From NCBI GenBank assembly GCA_038147195.1, contig JAYQTB010000004.1:186001-250000 (forward strand): a stretch of 64,000 nucleotides of DNA. The letters are read 5' to 3'. Shown here in pieces: positions 7,253 to 15,599 of this stretch (positions are counted from its first letter, which is position 1; the number at the start of each line of letters is the position of its first letter). The position numbers and the translations under genes were made by a program. The stretch is from Eutrophocola salsuginis. GTDB taxonomy: Bacteria; Pseudomonadota; Gammaproteobacteria; Pseudomonadales; Pseudohongiellaceae. The notes under the pieces were generated by a model that was given only the letters and a program-made list of their open reading frames with translations, did not search any database and had not been told where the DNA came from.

Positions 7253-9139
7253 TCAGTCGCTGCGTGTATCCGCACACCAGCGACGCCATATATTACGGTA
7301 GGCATTTTCAAGATGCACAGCGATGGTATGTCCATCGAGCAGCGGAGACTGTTTCAGTTTTGCACGCAGGCTGCTGCGTAATTGCTGCAAGCGGTTTGGG
7401 TCCCTGGCCAAAGCTACCGCCTTTGCAACGAAATCATCGGGTGATTCGGCGATAAAGCCATTCAGCCCGGCCTGGTTGAGCACACTGACTCCCATCCTGC
7501 CACGGGATTCGTTTTGCGCCATTGTAATGACGGGCACGCCCATCCACAGGGCGTCGCAGGTTGTTGTGTTGCCGCACCAGGGAAAGGTGTCCAGGCCAAT
7601 ATCCACTCCGTTATACAGCGCCAGGTGTTGATCGATGGGGCTCCAGCCCAAAAATTCTAGTCTTTGCGGATCGACGCCATACTCGCTGAACCGGGACTTC
7701 AGGCGTGCGACCGTGCTGGCGTCATCCAGTGCTTTAGCAGCCAGCAGCATGCGTGAGTCCGGCAGTGCCTGCATGACTGCTGACCAGAGCGCGATGACCT
7801 CTCGGTTGATCTTGGCGGTGTTGTTGAATGAGGCGAATGTCACCTGGCCAGGCTGAATTAGTCTGCGTAGACCAATGTCGGGGCTGTGCTCGTAAGGTGT
7901 GAAACAGAAGCTGCCGTTTGGTAACCGAATAATTTCTTCGGTGTGAAATGTGTCGCTCATGCCTTCAGGATCGATCCAGTGGTCACTGATCCGGTAGTCC
8001 ATAGCCGAGAGGCCCGTAGTGCTCGGATATCCAATATATGTGGCCTGAACCGGTGCGGGTTTGCGGGCAAACACGGATAAGCGATTGCCGGCCGTGTGAC
8101 CGGACAGATCCACGAGTATGTCGATACCATCCTGCATAATGCGTGCGACAACCTGGTCGTCATCCATATCGGCGATGCCGCACCAGTGATCAGTATATCC
8201 CTTGAGGCGTTCGGCGACAGTGTCATGCCAGTTGGCGTTGGAATAACAGGTGATTTCAAAGTTATCTCGGTCGTGTGTCCTCAGTATCGGTTCAAAAAAG
8301 CGGCTTACCGGATGAAAATGAAAATCGGCGGAAACGTAACCGATGCGCAGGGGCCGTTCCGGATCGCGCAAGTTGTTGTGGATTGGCAGGTTGGCATAAC
8401 CACTGGTGAACTTCTCGTTCCATGTCTGATGTGCGGCAAACAGGCTGGCAGCGTCCGTGTTGGCATCATAGTTCATGCATAGCAGCAGGTTGGAATGGGC
8501 TCCGGCATGCGCGGGATTCAGTACCAATACGCGCTTATAAGCGGCGATGGCTTCACCGATCCTGCCTTGGACTTCCAGCGAATTGGCAAGATTGTTATGC
8601 GCTTCGGCAAATTCAGGTTCGATGGTGATTGCTTGGTGCAGTGCCTCGATGGCGGTATCGAAGCGGCCGAGTTTGTGCAACACGATGCCGCGACTGTTGT
8701 GGGCATTGGCCTTGGTGGTATCGAGCGCTATGGCCTGGTCATATTCCGCCAGGGCTTCTTCATACTTGCCGATGGTTTCCAGCATGATGCCCAGGTTGCT
8801 GTGGGCGTCAGCATAGGCGGGATCCAGTGCTATAGCTTGCCGGTACAAAAGTATTGCCTGTTCGCCATTGCCTTGTGCCTGCATCGCGAGGCCCAGGTTG
8901 TTGTAGAAGTGCGGCTGGTTGCCATCGGCTAGGATGGCCATGGATATCAGTTTTGCCGCATCGGCAAACCGGCCAACCTGATAGGCAAGCATGCCGAGCA
9001 GGTGGTTGGCTTCGGCGTTGTCCGGCTGGACTTCCAGTACCGAGCGGTACAACTGCTCCGCTTCACCTAGCTGGCCGGTCCGGTGCAGCTGGCGGGCCTG
9101 CGCCAGGGCTGCCTCGGGTGTGAGCTGGTCGGCTGCCAT
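7253..9139 (-). CDS. TPR protein with O-GlcNAc transferase (SPINDLY-like) catalytic region
   Basis: 628 residues with two parts. Residues ~1-215 are six or so tetratricopeptide repeats (e.g. AEANHLLGMLAYQVGRFADA, AHSNLGIMLETIGKYEEA). Residues ~250-625 match the GT41 catalytic region: LRIGYVSADFHFHPVSRFF, DILVDLSGHTAGNRLSVFA, APVQATYIGYPSTTGL, FASFNNTAKINREVIALWS and DTFPWCGNTTTCDALWMGVP. The family transfers GlcNAc (or fucose in some relatives) from a nucleotide sugar to Ser/Thr of proteins. No signal peptide is present, so it is cytoplasmic. It lies 4 bp downstream of the DAHP synthase gene on the same strand and may be cotranscribed with it and ileS. The bacterial target is unknown. Confidence 0.88.
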   Translation of the reverse strand: MAADQLTPEAALAQARQLHRTGQLGEAEQLYRSVLEVQPDNAEANHLLGMLAYQVGRFADAAKLISMAILADGNQPHFYNNLGLAMQAQGNGEQAILLYRQAIALDPAYADAHSNLGIMLETIGKYEEALAEYDQAIALDTTKANAHNSRGIVLHKLGRFDTAIEALHQAITIEPEFAEAHNNLANSLEVQGRIGEAIAAYKRVLVLNPAHAGAHSNLLLCMNYDANTDAASLFAAHQTWNEKFTSGYANLPIHNNLRDPERPLRIGYVSADFHFHPVSRFFEPILRTHDRDNFEITCYSNANWHDTVAERLKGYTDHWCGIADMDDDQVVARIMQDGIDILVDLSGHTAGNRLSVFARKPAPVQATYIGYPSTTGLSAMDYRISDHWIDPEGMSDTFHTEEIIRLPNGSFCFTPYEHSPDIGLRRLIQPGQVTFASFNNTAKINREVIALWSAVMQALPDSRMLLAAKALDDASTVARLKSRFSEYGVDPQRLEFLGWSPIDQHLALYNGVDIGLDTFPWCGNTTTCDALWMGVPVITMAQNESRGRMGVSVLNQAGLNGFIAESPDDFVAKAVALARDPNRLQQLRSSLRAKLKQSPLLDGHTIAVHLENAYRNIWRRWCADTRSD

Positions 9140-9143
9140 CGCC

Positions 9144-10205
9144 TCAGGTAGTACGACGACTTTTGACAGAGTCGGACAGTTCTGTCAGCAGGGCGGCAGT
9201 GTCTTCCCAGGCCATGCAGGCATCGGTAATGCTCTGTCCATAGGTAAGCGGCTGGCCCGACACCACTCTCTGGTTGCCTGCTACAAGGTGGCTCTCGAGC
9301 ATGATGCCCTTGATGTTCTTTTCCCCGGCGGCGATCTGGTAGGCGACGTCGCGACAGACCACCACTTGGCGTTCGTGGCTCTTGCCGGAATTAGCATGGC
9401 TGCAATCAATGACGATGTTGGGTTGGAGGCCTGCCTTGACCAGCTTCTCGGAGACGTCGCGGACGTTTTCCGGGTCGTAGTTGGTGTGTTTGTGGCCGCC
9501 GCGAAGGATGATGTGGCAGTCTGAATTGCCGGCGGTCTGGAAAATCGCGGAATGGCCTTCCTTGGTCACCGATAGGAAATGATGCGGGTGCATGGCCGAT
9601 CCAATGGCATCGATGGCGATCTGCACGTCACCTGTGGTGCCGTTCTTGAAACCGACCGGGCAGGACAGGCCGCTGGCCAGTTCACGGTGGCACTGAGACT
9701 CGGTTGTGCGCGCGCCGATGGCGCCCCAGGCAACGAGATCGGCAACATACTGCGGGCTGATTAGGTCCAGGTATTCCGTGGCGGCGGGTATGCCACGGTT
9801 GGCCAGGTCCAACAGCAGCTTGCGCGCCGTACGCAATCCCTTGGTGATGTCGTAGCTGTCGTTCAGGTCGGGGTCATTGATGAGTCCCTTCCAGCCGACT
9901 GTGGTACGGGGTTTTTCGAAGTACACGCGCATGACGATCAGCAGCTCGTTCTTTAGGGCCTCCATCGGGCCGGCCAGGCGCTCGGCATATTCCAGGGCCG
10001 CCTTCGTGTCATGGATTGAGCATGGACCTGCAATGACAAAGAGCCGGTCATCTTCGCCGTTCAGGATTTGCTGAATGCCTTTGCGGGCGTTGAAGACGGT
10101 TTCAGAGGCCTGTTCCTTGATCGGGTACTCGGCGAGCAGCTGCTCTGGAGAGAGCAGCTGTTTCATCGCCTTGATTCTGAGGTCATCTGTATGTTGCAGG
10201 GTCAT
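9144..10205 (-). CDS. aroG: 3-deoxy-7-phosphoheptulonate (DAHP) synthase, AroFGH type
   Basis: Class I DAHP synthase, which condenses phosphoenolpyruvate and erythrose 4-phosphate in the first step of the shikimate pathway in the cytoplasm. The 353 residues equal the E. coli isozymes in length. Visible motifs: FVIAGPCSIHD, MRVYFEKPRTTVGWKGLIND, ARTTESQCHRELASGLSCPV, GFKNGTTG, DCSHANSGK and ESHLVAGNQ. The frame is open to 10226, but the start at 10205 has an AGGAA ribosome binding site seven bases upstream and aligns with the family N-terminus (MTLQHTDDLRIK). Which of aroF, aroG or aroH it corresponds to cannot be decided from sequence by eye. It follows ileS after 90 bp on the same strand and precedes the OGT-like gene by 4 bp. 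Confidence 0.93.
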   Translation of the reverse strand: MTLQHTDDLRIKAMKQLLSPEQLLAEYPIKEQASETVFNARKGIQQILNGEDDRLFVIAGPCSIHDTKAALEYAERLAGPMEALKNELLIVMRVYFEKPRTTVGWKGLINDPDLNDSYDITKGLRTARKLLLDLANRGIPAATEYLDLISPQYVADLVAWGAIGARTTESQCHRELASGLSCPVGFKNGTTGDVQIAIDAIGSAMHPHHFLSVTKEGHSAIFQTAGNSDCHIILRGGHKHTNYDPENVRDVSEKLVKAGLQPNIVIDCSHANSGKSHERQVVVCRDVAYQIAAGEKNIKGIMLESHLVAGNQRVVSGQPLTYGQSITDACMAWEDTAALLTELSDSVKSRRTT

Positions 10206-10295
10206 TGTCAAATTCCTGTTTAGCACGATGGTATTGCTGTATGAGAGTAGGCCGTCATCCTATATGGCGTATGCAAAACGCCCGATCTGTCCAGC

Positions 10296-13200
10296 CTAAC
10301 TTGCCTTTTTAATATTGAGATATAAGTCTTTTCCATCCACATCAAATTTGTGTTCATCAGCTTCGGACAAGACAAAGCTGGTGCACAGCGTTTCCTGGGC
10401 AATGTAGTCCTTGTGTTTTTCGATGGCTTTCGCCAGTGCGGCATCACCACTGTAGTTGACCGTGATCCGGTCGGTGACATTGAGGCCAATGTCTTTGCGG
10501 GTTTTCTGGATGCGGTTCACCACCTCGCGTGCCAAACCTTCGTCGACCAGATCTTCGGTCAGGTCGCAGGCAAGGTCGATAGAAATGAAACGATTCGATA
10601 CCGTCTCTGTACCTTCCTTTGCTTCACGGTACACCAGGATGTCATCAGGTCCAAAGGTTTCACCTTCTAGCGTGAGGGTGCCGTCTGCTTGAAGCTGGTT
10701 CAGCGATTTTGCATCCAAGTCCTGGATGAGCTGGCGGTACTTGTTGAGGTTCTTGCCCAGGCGTCTGCCCAGCATGGGCAGGTTGGGCTTGGCGAAGAGA
10801 TTGATATAACGACCTTCATCCGTTGAGTACTCGATGTTCTTTACATTTAGTTCGCTGCCTATGTAGTCGGCCAGACGAGCGATCTCTTCAAGCATGTCCG
10901 GGCTTTCGTGGATGATAGTAAGCCCGCTCAGCGGGATCTTGGTCTTGATCTTCACCTGTTCGCGTTTCTGTCGGCCGAGTAGGATGATGTTCTGCATGCG
11001 TGTGACGGCCTGTTCCAGCACCGGCTGGATGAAGTCGTCCTCGGGTTCCGGATAGGAGCACAGGTGGACCGATTTGGGACGATCACCTGCATTGCCGGCA
11101 AACACAGCCAGTTCACGGTAAATATGCTCGGCCAGGAAGGGGGCGAAGGGCGCCATGCACACCGTTAGTTCGCTAATGGTGGTGTACAGGGTCTGATAGG
11201 CCGCCGCCTTGCCAGCGGTCATCTCTACCTCCCAGAAACGTGAGCGGTTTAGACGGATATACCAGTTGGTCAGGTCTTCGATGAACTCGAACAGGGCCGG
11301 CACCACGTTATAGAGCTTGTACTCCGCCATTTCATGGGCCACGTTGGCTTTCAGTGTCTGTAGACGGGAGAGTATCCACTGGTCAGTGATGTTGTCTGAA
11401 TTGACGGCGCCGCTAGCCGCCTGCCAGCTGTCGATGGCGGCGTAGGTCTGGAAAAACTTGAAGGAGTTGTACCAAGGCAACAGCGCGCGGCGTACCATGT
11501 CCTTCACGCCGGCATCGGTAAAACGCTGCTCCTCTGCCTTCACCAGACCGGAGTTAATCAGGTAAAGGCGCAGGGCGTCGGCGCCGTATTCTTCCATCAG
11601 CACGTCAGGCGGCGTGTAATTCTGCAGGCGTTTGGACATCTTCTTGCCGTCCTCAGCCATGACGATGCCGTTTACGATGACATTGCGGAATGCCGGCATG
11701 TCGAATAGGGCAGTGCTCAGCACCAGCAGGGTGTAGAACCAACCACGGGTCTGGTCGAGTCCTTCGGCGATGTATTCCGCTGGAAAACCGGCCTCGAACA
11801 TCGCCTGATTCTCGAACGGGTAGTGCAACTGCGCGTAGGGCATGGAGCCAGATTCGAACCAGCAGTCGAGCACTTCACTGATACGTTTGTAGGTGCCTTC
11901 TTCGCCATCGATAGTGAAGGTCAGGTCGTCGACGAATTCACGGTGTAGGTCGGTAACTCGCACGCCGGTGTACTTTTCCAGTTCGTCGATTGACCCAATA
12001 CATACCATGGCATCGGTGGTGTCGTTGATCCAAATAGGCAAGGGAGTACCCCAGTATCTATTTCTGGACACACACCAGTCGATGGCATTTTCCAGCCAGT
12101 TACCCATACGGCCGTCGCGGATGTGGTCGGGTACCCAGTTGATCTGGTGGTTCGCAGCGCTGATGCGTGCCTTGATCTGTTCTACCTTCACGTACCAGGA
12201 CGGGATGGTGCGGTAGATGATCGGCGTGTCAGAACGCGGGCAGAAGGGATAGGAGTGCTGGTATACCTCCTGAATATAGAGTTTACCCTCATCCTTCAGC
12301 CGGCGAATAATGTCCTTGTCAGCATCCTTAACATAGATGCCGGCGAAATCACCTACCTCACTGGTGAACTTGCCCTCCAGATCCACCGGGCACACCAGGG
12401 CAGTGATGCCGTTGGTCTTCATGACACGGAAGTCATCCTCACCGAAGGCGGGTGCCTGGTGCACGATGCCGGTACCGGCTTCGGTGCTGACGTAGTCGTC
12501 GGCGACGACCTGGAACGCGCCCTCGGCTTTCATACTGGTGAAGTAAGGGAACAGCGGCTCATAGGTTTTGCCCACCAGTTCACCGCCAGTGTGTTCACTG
12601 ATAACTTCCAGCTGCTTGCCCTTGCTGACAGCCTCCAGGCGGTCCTTTGCTAGGTAGATGACTTTGTCTAGGTCTGTGTCGCGCACCTTTACATACGTGA
12701 TATTGAGGTTCACACACAGGGCGAGGTTGGACGGCAGAGTCCAGGGCGTGGTGGTCCAGGCGCTCATGTAGGCGTCTTCGTCATTCAGCCTGAACAGTAC
12801 CGTGATGGCGGGGTCCTGCACGTCTTGGTAGTTGGAGCCGGCTTCGAAGTTAGAGAGCACCGTGCCAAGCGCGGTGGAGAAGGGCACGACCTTCACGCCG
12901 CGGTAGACCAGGTCCTTGTCCCACAGCTGCTTCATGACCCACCACACGGATTCCATGAAGGACGGGTCCATGGTCTTGTAGTCGTTGTCGAAATCCACCC
13001 AACGGCCGATGCGGGTTATTGTCTTGCGCCACTCTGCAGTGTAACGTTGCACGATGCCTCGGCATTCGTCGTTATAGCCTTTCACACCCATCTTTTCGAC
13101 GGCCTCTGCGGCGGACATGCCGAGCGCCTTGTCGATCTCGTGCTCGATGGGCAGGCCGTGGCAGTCCCAGCCGAAACGGCGCTGCACGTAGTAGCCCTTC

Positions 13201-13430
13201 ATAGTGTAGTAGCGGGGAATGATGTCCTTCAGCGTGGAGCCGACAAGATGGCCGTGATGGGGCAGGCCAGTTGCAAAGGGCGGGCCGTCATAAAAGATAT
13301 AGGGCGGCCTGGTGCTACTTTCTTTCAGAGATTGTTCGAAAACCTTTTCCCTCTCCCAGTACGCCAGCACGTCATGCTCTGCCTGAACGAAGGAAAAACT
13401 CTCGCTGGATTGTTCGGTCTGTTCTGTCAC
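10296..13430 (-). CDS. ileS: Isoleucyl-tRNA synthetase, eukaryotic-type (IleS2 class)
   Basis: Charges tRNA-Ile. At 1044 residues it is longer than the usual proteobacterial enzyme (~940) and resembles the eukaryotic/IleS2 class: DGPPFATGLPHHGHLVGST, RRFGWDCHGLPIEHEIDK, GRWVDFDNDYKTMDPSFMES and SNFEAGSNYQDVQDP are all class-specific. The HIGH signature appears as HHGH (~58-61) and the second signature as KMSKR (~597). The GTG at 13430 is chosen over the TTG at 13445 because AAGG sits eight bases before it. Enzymes of this class are generally tolerant of mupirocin (family knowledge). A 16-codon Ile-rich leader and a strong hairpin terminator lie directly upstream, suggesting attenuation control. 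First gene of a probable ileS-aroG-OGT transcript. Confidence 0.95.
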   Translation of the reverse strand: MTEQTEQSSESFSFVQAEHDVLAYWEREKVFEQSLKESSTRPPYIFYDGPPFATGLPHHGHLVGSTLKDIIPRYYTMKGYYVQRRFGWDCHGLPIEHEIDKALGMSAAEAVEKMGVKGYNDECRGIVQRYTAEWRKTITRIGRWVDFDNDYKTMDPSFMESVWWVMKQLWDKDLVYRGVKVVPFSTALGTVLSNFEAGSNYQDVQDPAITVLFRLNDEDAYMSAWTTTPWTLPSNLALCVNLNITYVKVRDTDLDKVIYLAKDRLEAVSKGKQLEVISEHTGGELVGKTYEPLFPYFTSMKAEGAFQVVADDYVSTEAGTGIVHQAPAFGEDDFRVMKTNGITALVCPVDLEGKFTSEVGDFAGIYVKDADKDIIRRLKDEGKLYIQEVYQHSYPFCPRSDTPIIYRTIPSWYVKVEQIKARISAANHQINWVPDHIRDGRMGNWLENAIDWCVSRNRYWGTPLPIWINDTTDAMVCIGSIDELEKYTGVRVTDLHREFVDDLTFTIDGEEGTYKRISEVLDCWFESGSMPYAQLHYPFENQAMFEAGFPAEYIAEGLDQTRGWFYTLLVLSTALFDMPAFRNVIVNGIVMAEDGKKMSKRLQNYTPPDVLMEEYGADALRLYLINSGLVKAEEQRFTDAGVKDMVRRALLPWYNSFKFFQTYAAIDSWQAASGAVNSDNITDQWILSRLQTLKANVAHEMAEYKLYNVVPALFEFIEDLTNWYIRLNRSRFWEVEMTAGKAAAYQTLYTTISELTVCMAPFAPFLAEHIYRELAVFAGNAGDRPKSVHLCSYPEPEDDFIQPVLEQAVTRMQNIILLGRQKREQVKIKTKIPLSGLTIIHESPDMLEEIARLADYIGSELNVKNIEYSTDEGRYINLFAKPNLPMLGRRLGKNLNKYRQLIQDLDAKSLNQLQADGTLTLEGETFGPDDILVYREAKEGTETVSNRFISIDLACDLTEDLVDEGLAREVVNRIQKTRKDIGLNVTDRITVNYSGDAALAKAIEKHKDYIAQETLCTSFVLSEADEHKFDVDGKDLYLNIKKAS

Positions 13431-13493
13431 GCGACTGCCTTGCAATTAATAGTTATTCACTTGGTGCCGTACTTAAAGAGGCGCTGAAAATAA

Positions 13494-13519
13494 AAAAACC
13501 CGCCGGGTGGCGGGTTTTT
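13494..13519 (-). terminator. Intrinsic terminator in the ileS leader (attenuator hairpin)
   Basis: On the - strand AAAAACCCGCC-ACCC-GGCGGGTTTTTTT forms a six-bp GC core extended by A-T pairs and a seven-T tract. It lies 64 bp upstream of the ileS start with no gene upstream on that strand to terminate, except the short Ile-rich leader ORF. An upstream copy of the 3' arm (CCGGCGG, 13549-13555) can pair instead with the 5' arm, as an antiterminator. Confidence 0.75.
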
Positions 13520-13556
13520 CAAACTTTCATCAAAGCTCTACTCTTCATCCGCCGGG

Positions 13557-13607
13557 TCAGCGTCGAATAATGTAAATAAAGAAAGAGTAGATTGCCCTAG
13601 GCTTCAT
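13557..13607 (-). CDS. Putative isoleucine-rich leader peptide of ileS
   Basis: A 16-codon ORF, MKPRAIYSFFIYIIRR, with four Ile codons (ATC, ATT, ATT, ATT), two of them adjacent and three codons before the stop. The stop codon is followed at once by CCCGGCGG, which can pair with the 5' arm of the downstream terminator. In the standard attenuation logic, a ribosome stalled at the Ile codons leaves this segment free (antitermination), while one that reaches the stop covers it (termination). No Shine-Dalgarno is visible; a possible -35/-10 pair at 13616-13643 would start the transcript within a few bases of the ATG, making it nearly leaderless. A second short frame, MKSRALMKV at 13519-13548, overlaps the loop region and may be chance. 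Confidence 0.5.
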   Translation of the reverse strand: MKPRAIYSFFIYIIRR

Positions 13608-13615
13608 GGCGATGA

Positions 13616-13643
13616 AGGATAGACTTTTATTGTTGTTTGTCAA
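13616..13643 (-). promoter_or_regulatory. Candidate promoter of the ileS leader
   Basis: On the - strand TTGACA (13643-13638) is a perfect -35 and TATCCT (13621-13616) a four-of-six -10, with a 16-base spacer. The predicted start would fall near 13609, just before the leader ATG at 13607. Confidence 0.5.
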
Positions 13644-13825
13644 GAACTTGGCCCGCTTTGCACGGTTTTTGTGCAAATAATAGGGAATTTGATCGCAAGC
13701 TGGGTCAAGGTGCCTTTCAGGGCCTGCCGACAGGTTTTTTTTTCGACAAAGTAGGCTATATTTTCTTCCAATCCGGTAAGCATCGCATAAGACGATGCCG
13801 GTGTATCGAGGGGGAAGTCTTTGCC

Positions 13826-14206
13826 ATGAAATACATGTCCTATAGCGCTCTGCTGCTCATCCAGATGTCCCTAGCTGCTTCGGCTCAGGAAGGTTATCCA
13901 CTGGATGGCACCTGGCGCGGTGAATGGGGCCAGCCGAGCGGCGAAATGACCATGGCCGTCGTCGTCATGAATTGGGATGGTGAAGCCATCAATGGTCGCA
14001 TCAATCCCGGCCGCAATATGACCTTCTTCGAAGAGGCCAGCCTGGATCCGGAGACCTGGACCGTGCGATTCACCTCCACATCAAAAGCCGGAGAGCCCAT
14101 CGTCTTTGAGGGTGTGCTAGGAGACATTGGTTCCTACAACCGGACCATTACCGGCACCTGGACCATCGCGGGTTTCGATAACGCACTGACACTGACCCGG
14201 GAATAA
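13826..14206 (+). CDS. Small exported protein of unknown function
   Basis: 126 residues. I do not recognise the family. The frame is open from 13637, but ATG 13826 has a GGGGGAAG ribosome binding site and opens a Sec signal peptide (MKYMSYSALLLIQMSLAASA-Q). The mature ~105 residues are strand-rich with regular G-T-W steps (LDGTWRGEW, INGRINPG, WTVRFTSTSKAG, ITGTWTIAG, NALTLTRE), like a small lipocalin-type or beta-sandwich domain. It is first in a run of four same-strand genes (13826-16409) with short gaps, the next gene starting only 5 bp after its stop, so it is likely part of that operon. Confidence 0.7.
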   Translation: MKYMSYSALLLIQMSLAASAQEGYPLDGTWRGEWGQPSGEMTMAVVVMNWDGEAINGRINPGRNMTFFEEASLDPETWTVRFTSTSKAGEPIVFEGVLGDIGSYNRTITGTWTIAGFDNALTLTRE

Positions 14207-14211
14207 GAAGT

Positions 14212-15060
14212 ATGAATTTGAATTTGCGTTACCTTGTGATATTCACCAGTGCGTCAATCCTTTCAGCCTGCAGTGATTCCGGCGAGCAGTCGGCTGACAT
14301 GACACAGTCATCCGCAATGCCAGCTCAGGAGGTGGTACGAGAAACGCCGCGCTACTCTGACGGGACCGTGCGTTTCGACCGCATCCCCGGCGAACTTGGC
14401 TACTGGAACAATCCCAGCAAGCATTCCTTAATAGAAGACGGTGTGGATGTCCCCATTGAGGTTAACGGCAAGCTGGCTAATATCGAGGACGCCGAAAAAG
14501 TGGCGCCGTTCATGCCCTGGGCTCTGGGTCTCTACAAGTATCGGCAAGTAAATGATTTTGCCGACGATCCAGTGAACGCCTGCATTTCACCTGCAGGCCC
14601 AAGGCATCTGCACTATACCGGCGGCTTCCGCATCATCCAGGATCGTAACTACGATCGCATTTACATCCTGTTTGGCGGTGGCAATCGCGGCTGGCGCCTG
14701 ATCCATATGGACGGAAGAGAAGCACCGAACCCGGACGAAGTGGTCGGCACTTACTACGGACACTCCACCGGACAATGGGACGGTGACACCCTTGTCGTGC
14801 AATCCAGTGGTTTCAACGACCGTTTCTGGTTCTCCAACGGTGGCTTGCCGCACACTCCGGCCTTGTCCCTAGTGGAGCGTTTCAGCCGGCCGGATTACGA
14901 TACCCTGGAATATTCAGTGGAGATCACCGATCCGCGCACCTATACCAGACCGTGGACTGCGTCCTGGACCCTGGACTGGGTAGAGGGCGGAGAGATTAAG
15001 GAAACGTTCTGCGAGCAGATCGAGGCGATTGATCAATACACAGGTAACAGAGGTAATTGA
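14212..15060 (+). CDS. Exported lipoprotein, DUF6152-associated family, copy 1
   Basis: 282 residues with a lipoprotein signal (lipobox ILSAC, Cys20). Function unknown. It shares a pattern with the proteins at 15600, 49360 and 50620: a C.xP.GPR block (NACISPAGPRHL, here ~124-134), a RIYILFGGG-type strand, HMDGREAP, YGHSTGQWDGDTLVV and a PHT.....ERFSRPD block, and a second Cys near the C-terminus (TFCEQIE). The two conserved Cys could form a disulfide in the periplasm (inference). The WDGDTLVV and FSRPDYDTLEYSVEITDP segments suggest an all-beta fold. It lies between the small exported protein and a DUF6152 gene; the same three-gene order recurs at 49-51 kb. Confidence 0.75.
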   Translation: MNLNLRYLVIFTSASILSACSDSGEQSADMTQSSAMPAQEVVRETPRYSDGTVRFDRIPGELGYWNNPSKHSLIEDGVDVPIEVNGKLANIEDAEKVAPFMPWALGLYKYRQVNDFADDPVNACISPAGPRHLHYTGGFRIIQDRNYDRIYILFGGGNRGWRLIHMDGREAPNPDEVVGTYYGHSTGQWDGDTLVVQSSGFNDRFWFSNGGLPHTPALSLVERFSRPDYDTLEYSVEITDPRTYTRPWTASWTLDWVEGGEIKETFCEQIEAIDQYTGNRGN

Positions 15061-15122
15061 GGGCGCCAGCAAAACAGGACTGGCGATATCAACAGGATTC
15101 CTTAACACACGAGGAAATGGCA

Positions 15123-15554
15123 ATGAAAAAACTGAAATTCATCTCACTGGTGATTGTCACTGCGAGCTGGCTGATGGCTGCTGTAGATGCTAGTGCGCAT
15201 CACTCTTTCGCCGCCCAGTACGATTCTAACAAGCCGGTAACCTTGCAGGGTTATGTCACCAAGGTGGAGTGGTACAATCCGCACGTATACTTTTACGTCG
15301 ACGTGGAAAATGAGGACACCGGCGATTGGGAAAACTGGGCAATTGAAATGGGCCCGCCCCACATGCTGCAGAATGCCGGCTGGAAGCGCAACGACATGCA
15401 GATCGGCGACGAGATGCTAGTCGAAGCTACCCGAGCCCGTGACGGAAGCACCACTGCCAATGCCCGTTCCGTGAAGATGGTAGCTACCGGCAAGGTACTT
15501 GGTGCCGCGTCCAGCGAATCACAAACACTTACCGGTCGTGATAACAACAATTAA
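15123..15554 (+). CDS. DUF6152 family exported protein, copy 1
   Basis: 143 residues, DUF6152-type. The start at 15123 is preferred over 15117 because GAGGA lies seven bases before it. The signal peptide ends in DASA, so cleavage should leave HHSFAAQYD as the mature N-terminus. A second conserved His lies in the block EWYNPHVYFYVD (~53-64), followed by WAIEMGPPHMLQNAGW and GDEMLVEATRARDG, which is an OB-fold-like beta pattern. An N-terminal His plus a second in-fold His is the minimum for a copper histidine-brace or CopC-like site; this is inference, as the family's function is unknown to me. It sits between two paralogous exported proteins. Confidence 0.82.
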   Translation: MKKLKFISLVIVTASWLMAAVDASAHHSFAAQYDSNKPVTLQGYVTKVEWYNPHVYFYVDVENEDTGDWENWAIEMGPPHMLQNAGWKRNDMQIGDEMLVEATRARDGSTTANARSVKMVATGKVLGAASSESQTLTGRDNNN

Positions 15555-15599
15555 GACAAGATGAAAGAGACCAGAGGCAAGCAAATAGGGGTTAGGGAC

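Noticed and set aside
7190..7381. 63-codon + strand ORF between the 6041 gene and the OGT-like gene
   Set aside because: Mostly overlaps the end of the OGT-like gene in antisense; no coding pattern.
13723..13749. CCTG-CCGA-CAGG followed by nine T on the + strand
   Set aside because: Only a four-bp stem and no upstream + strand gene to end; not a credible terminator.
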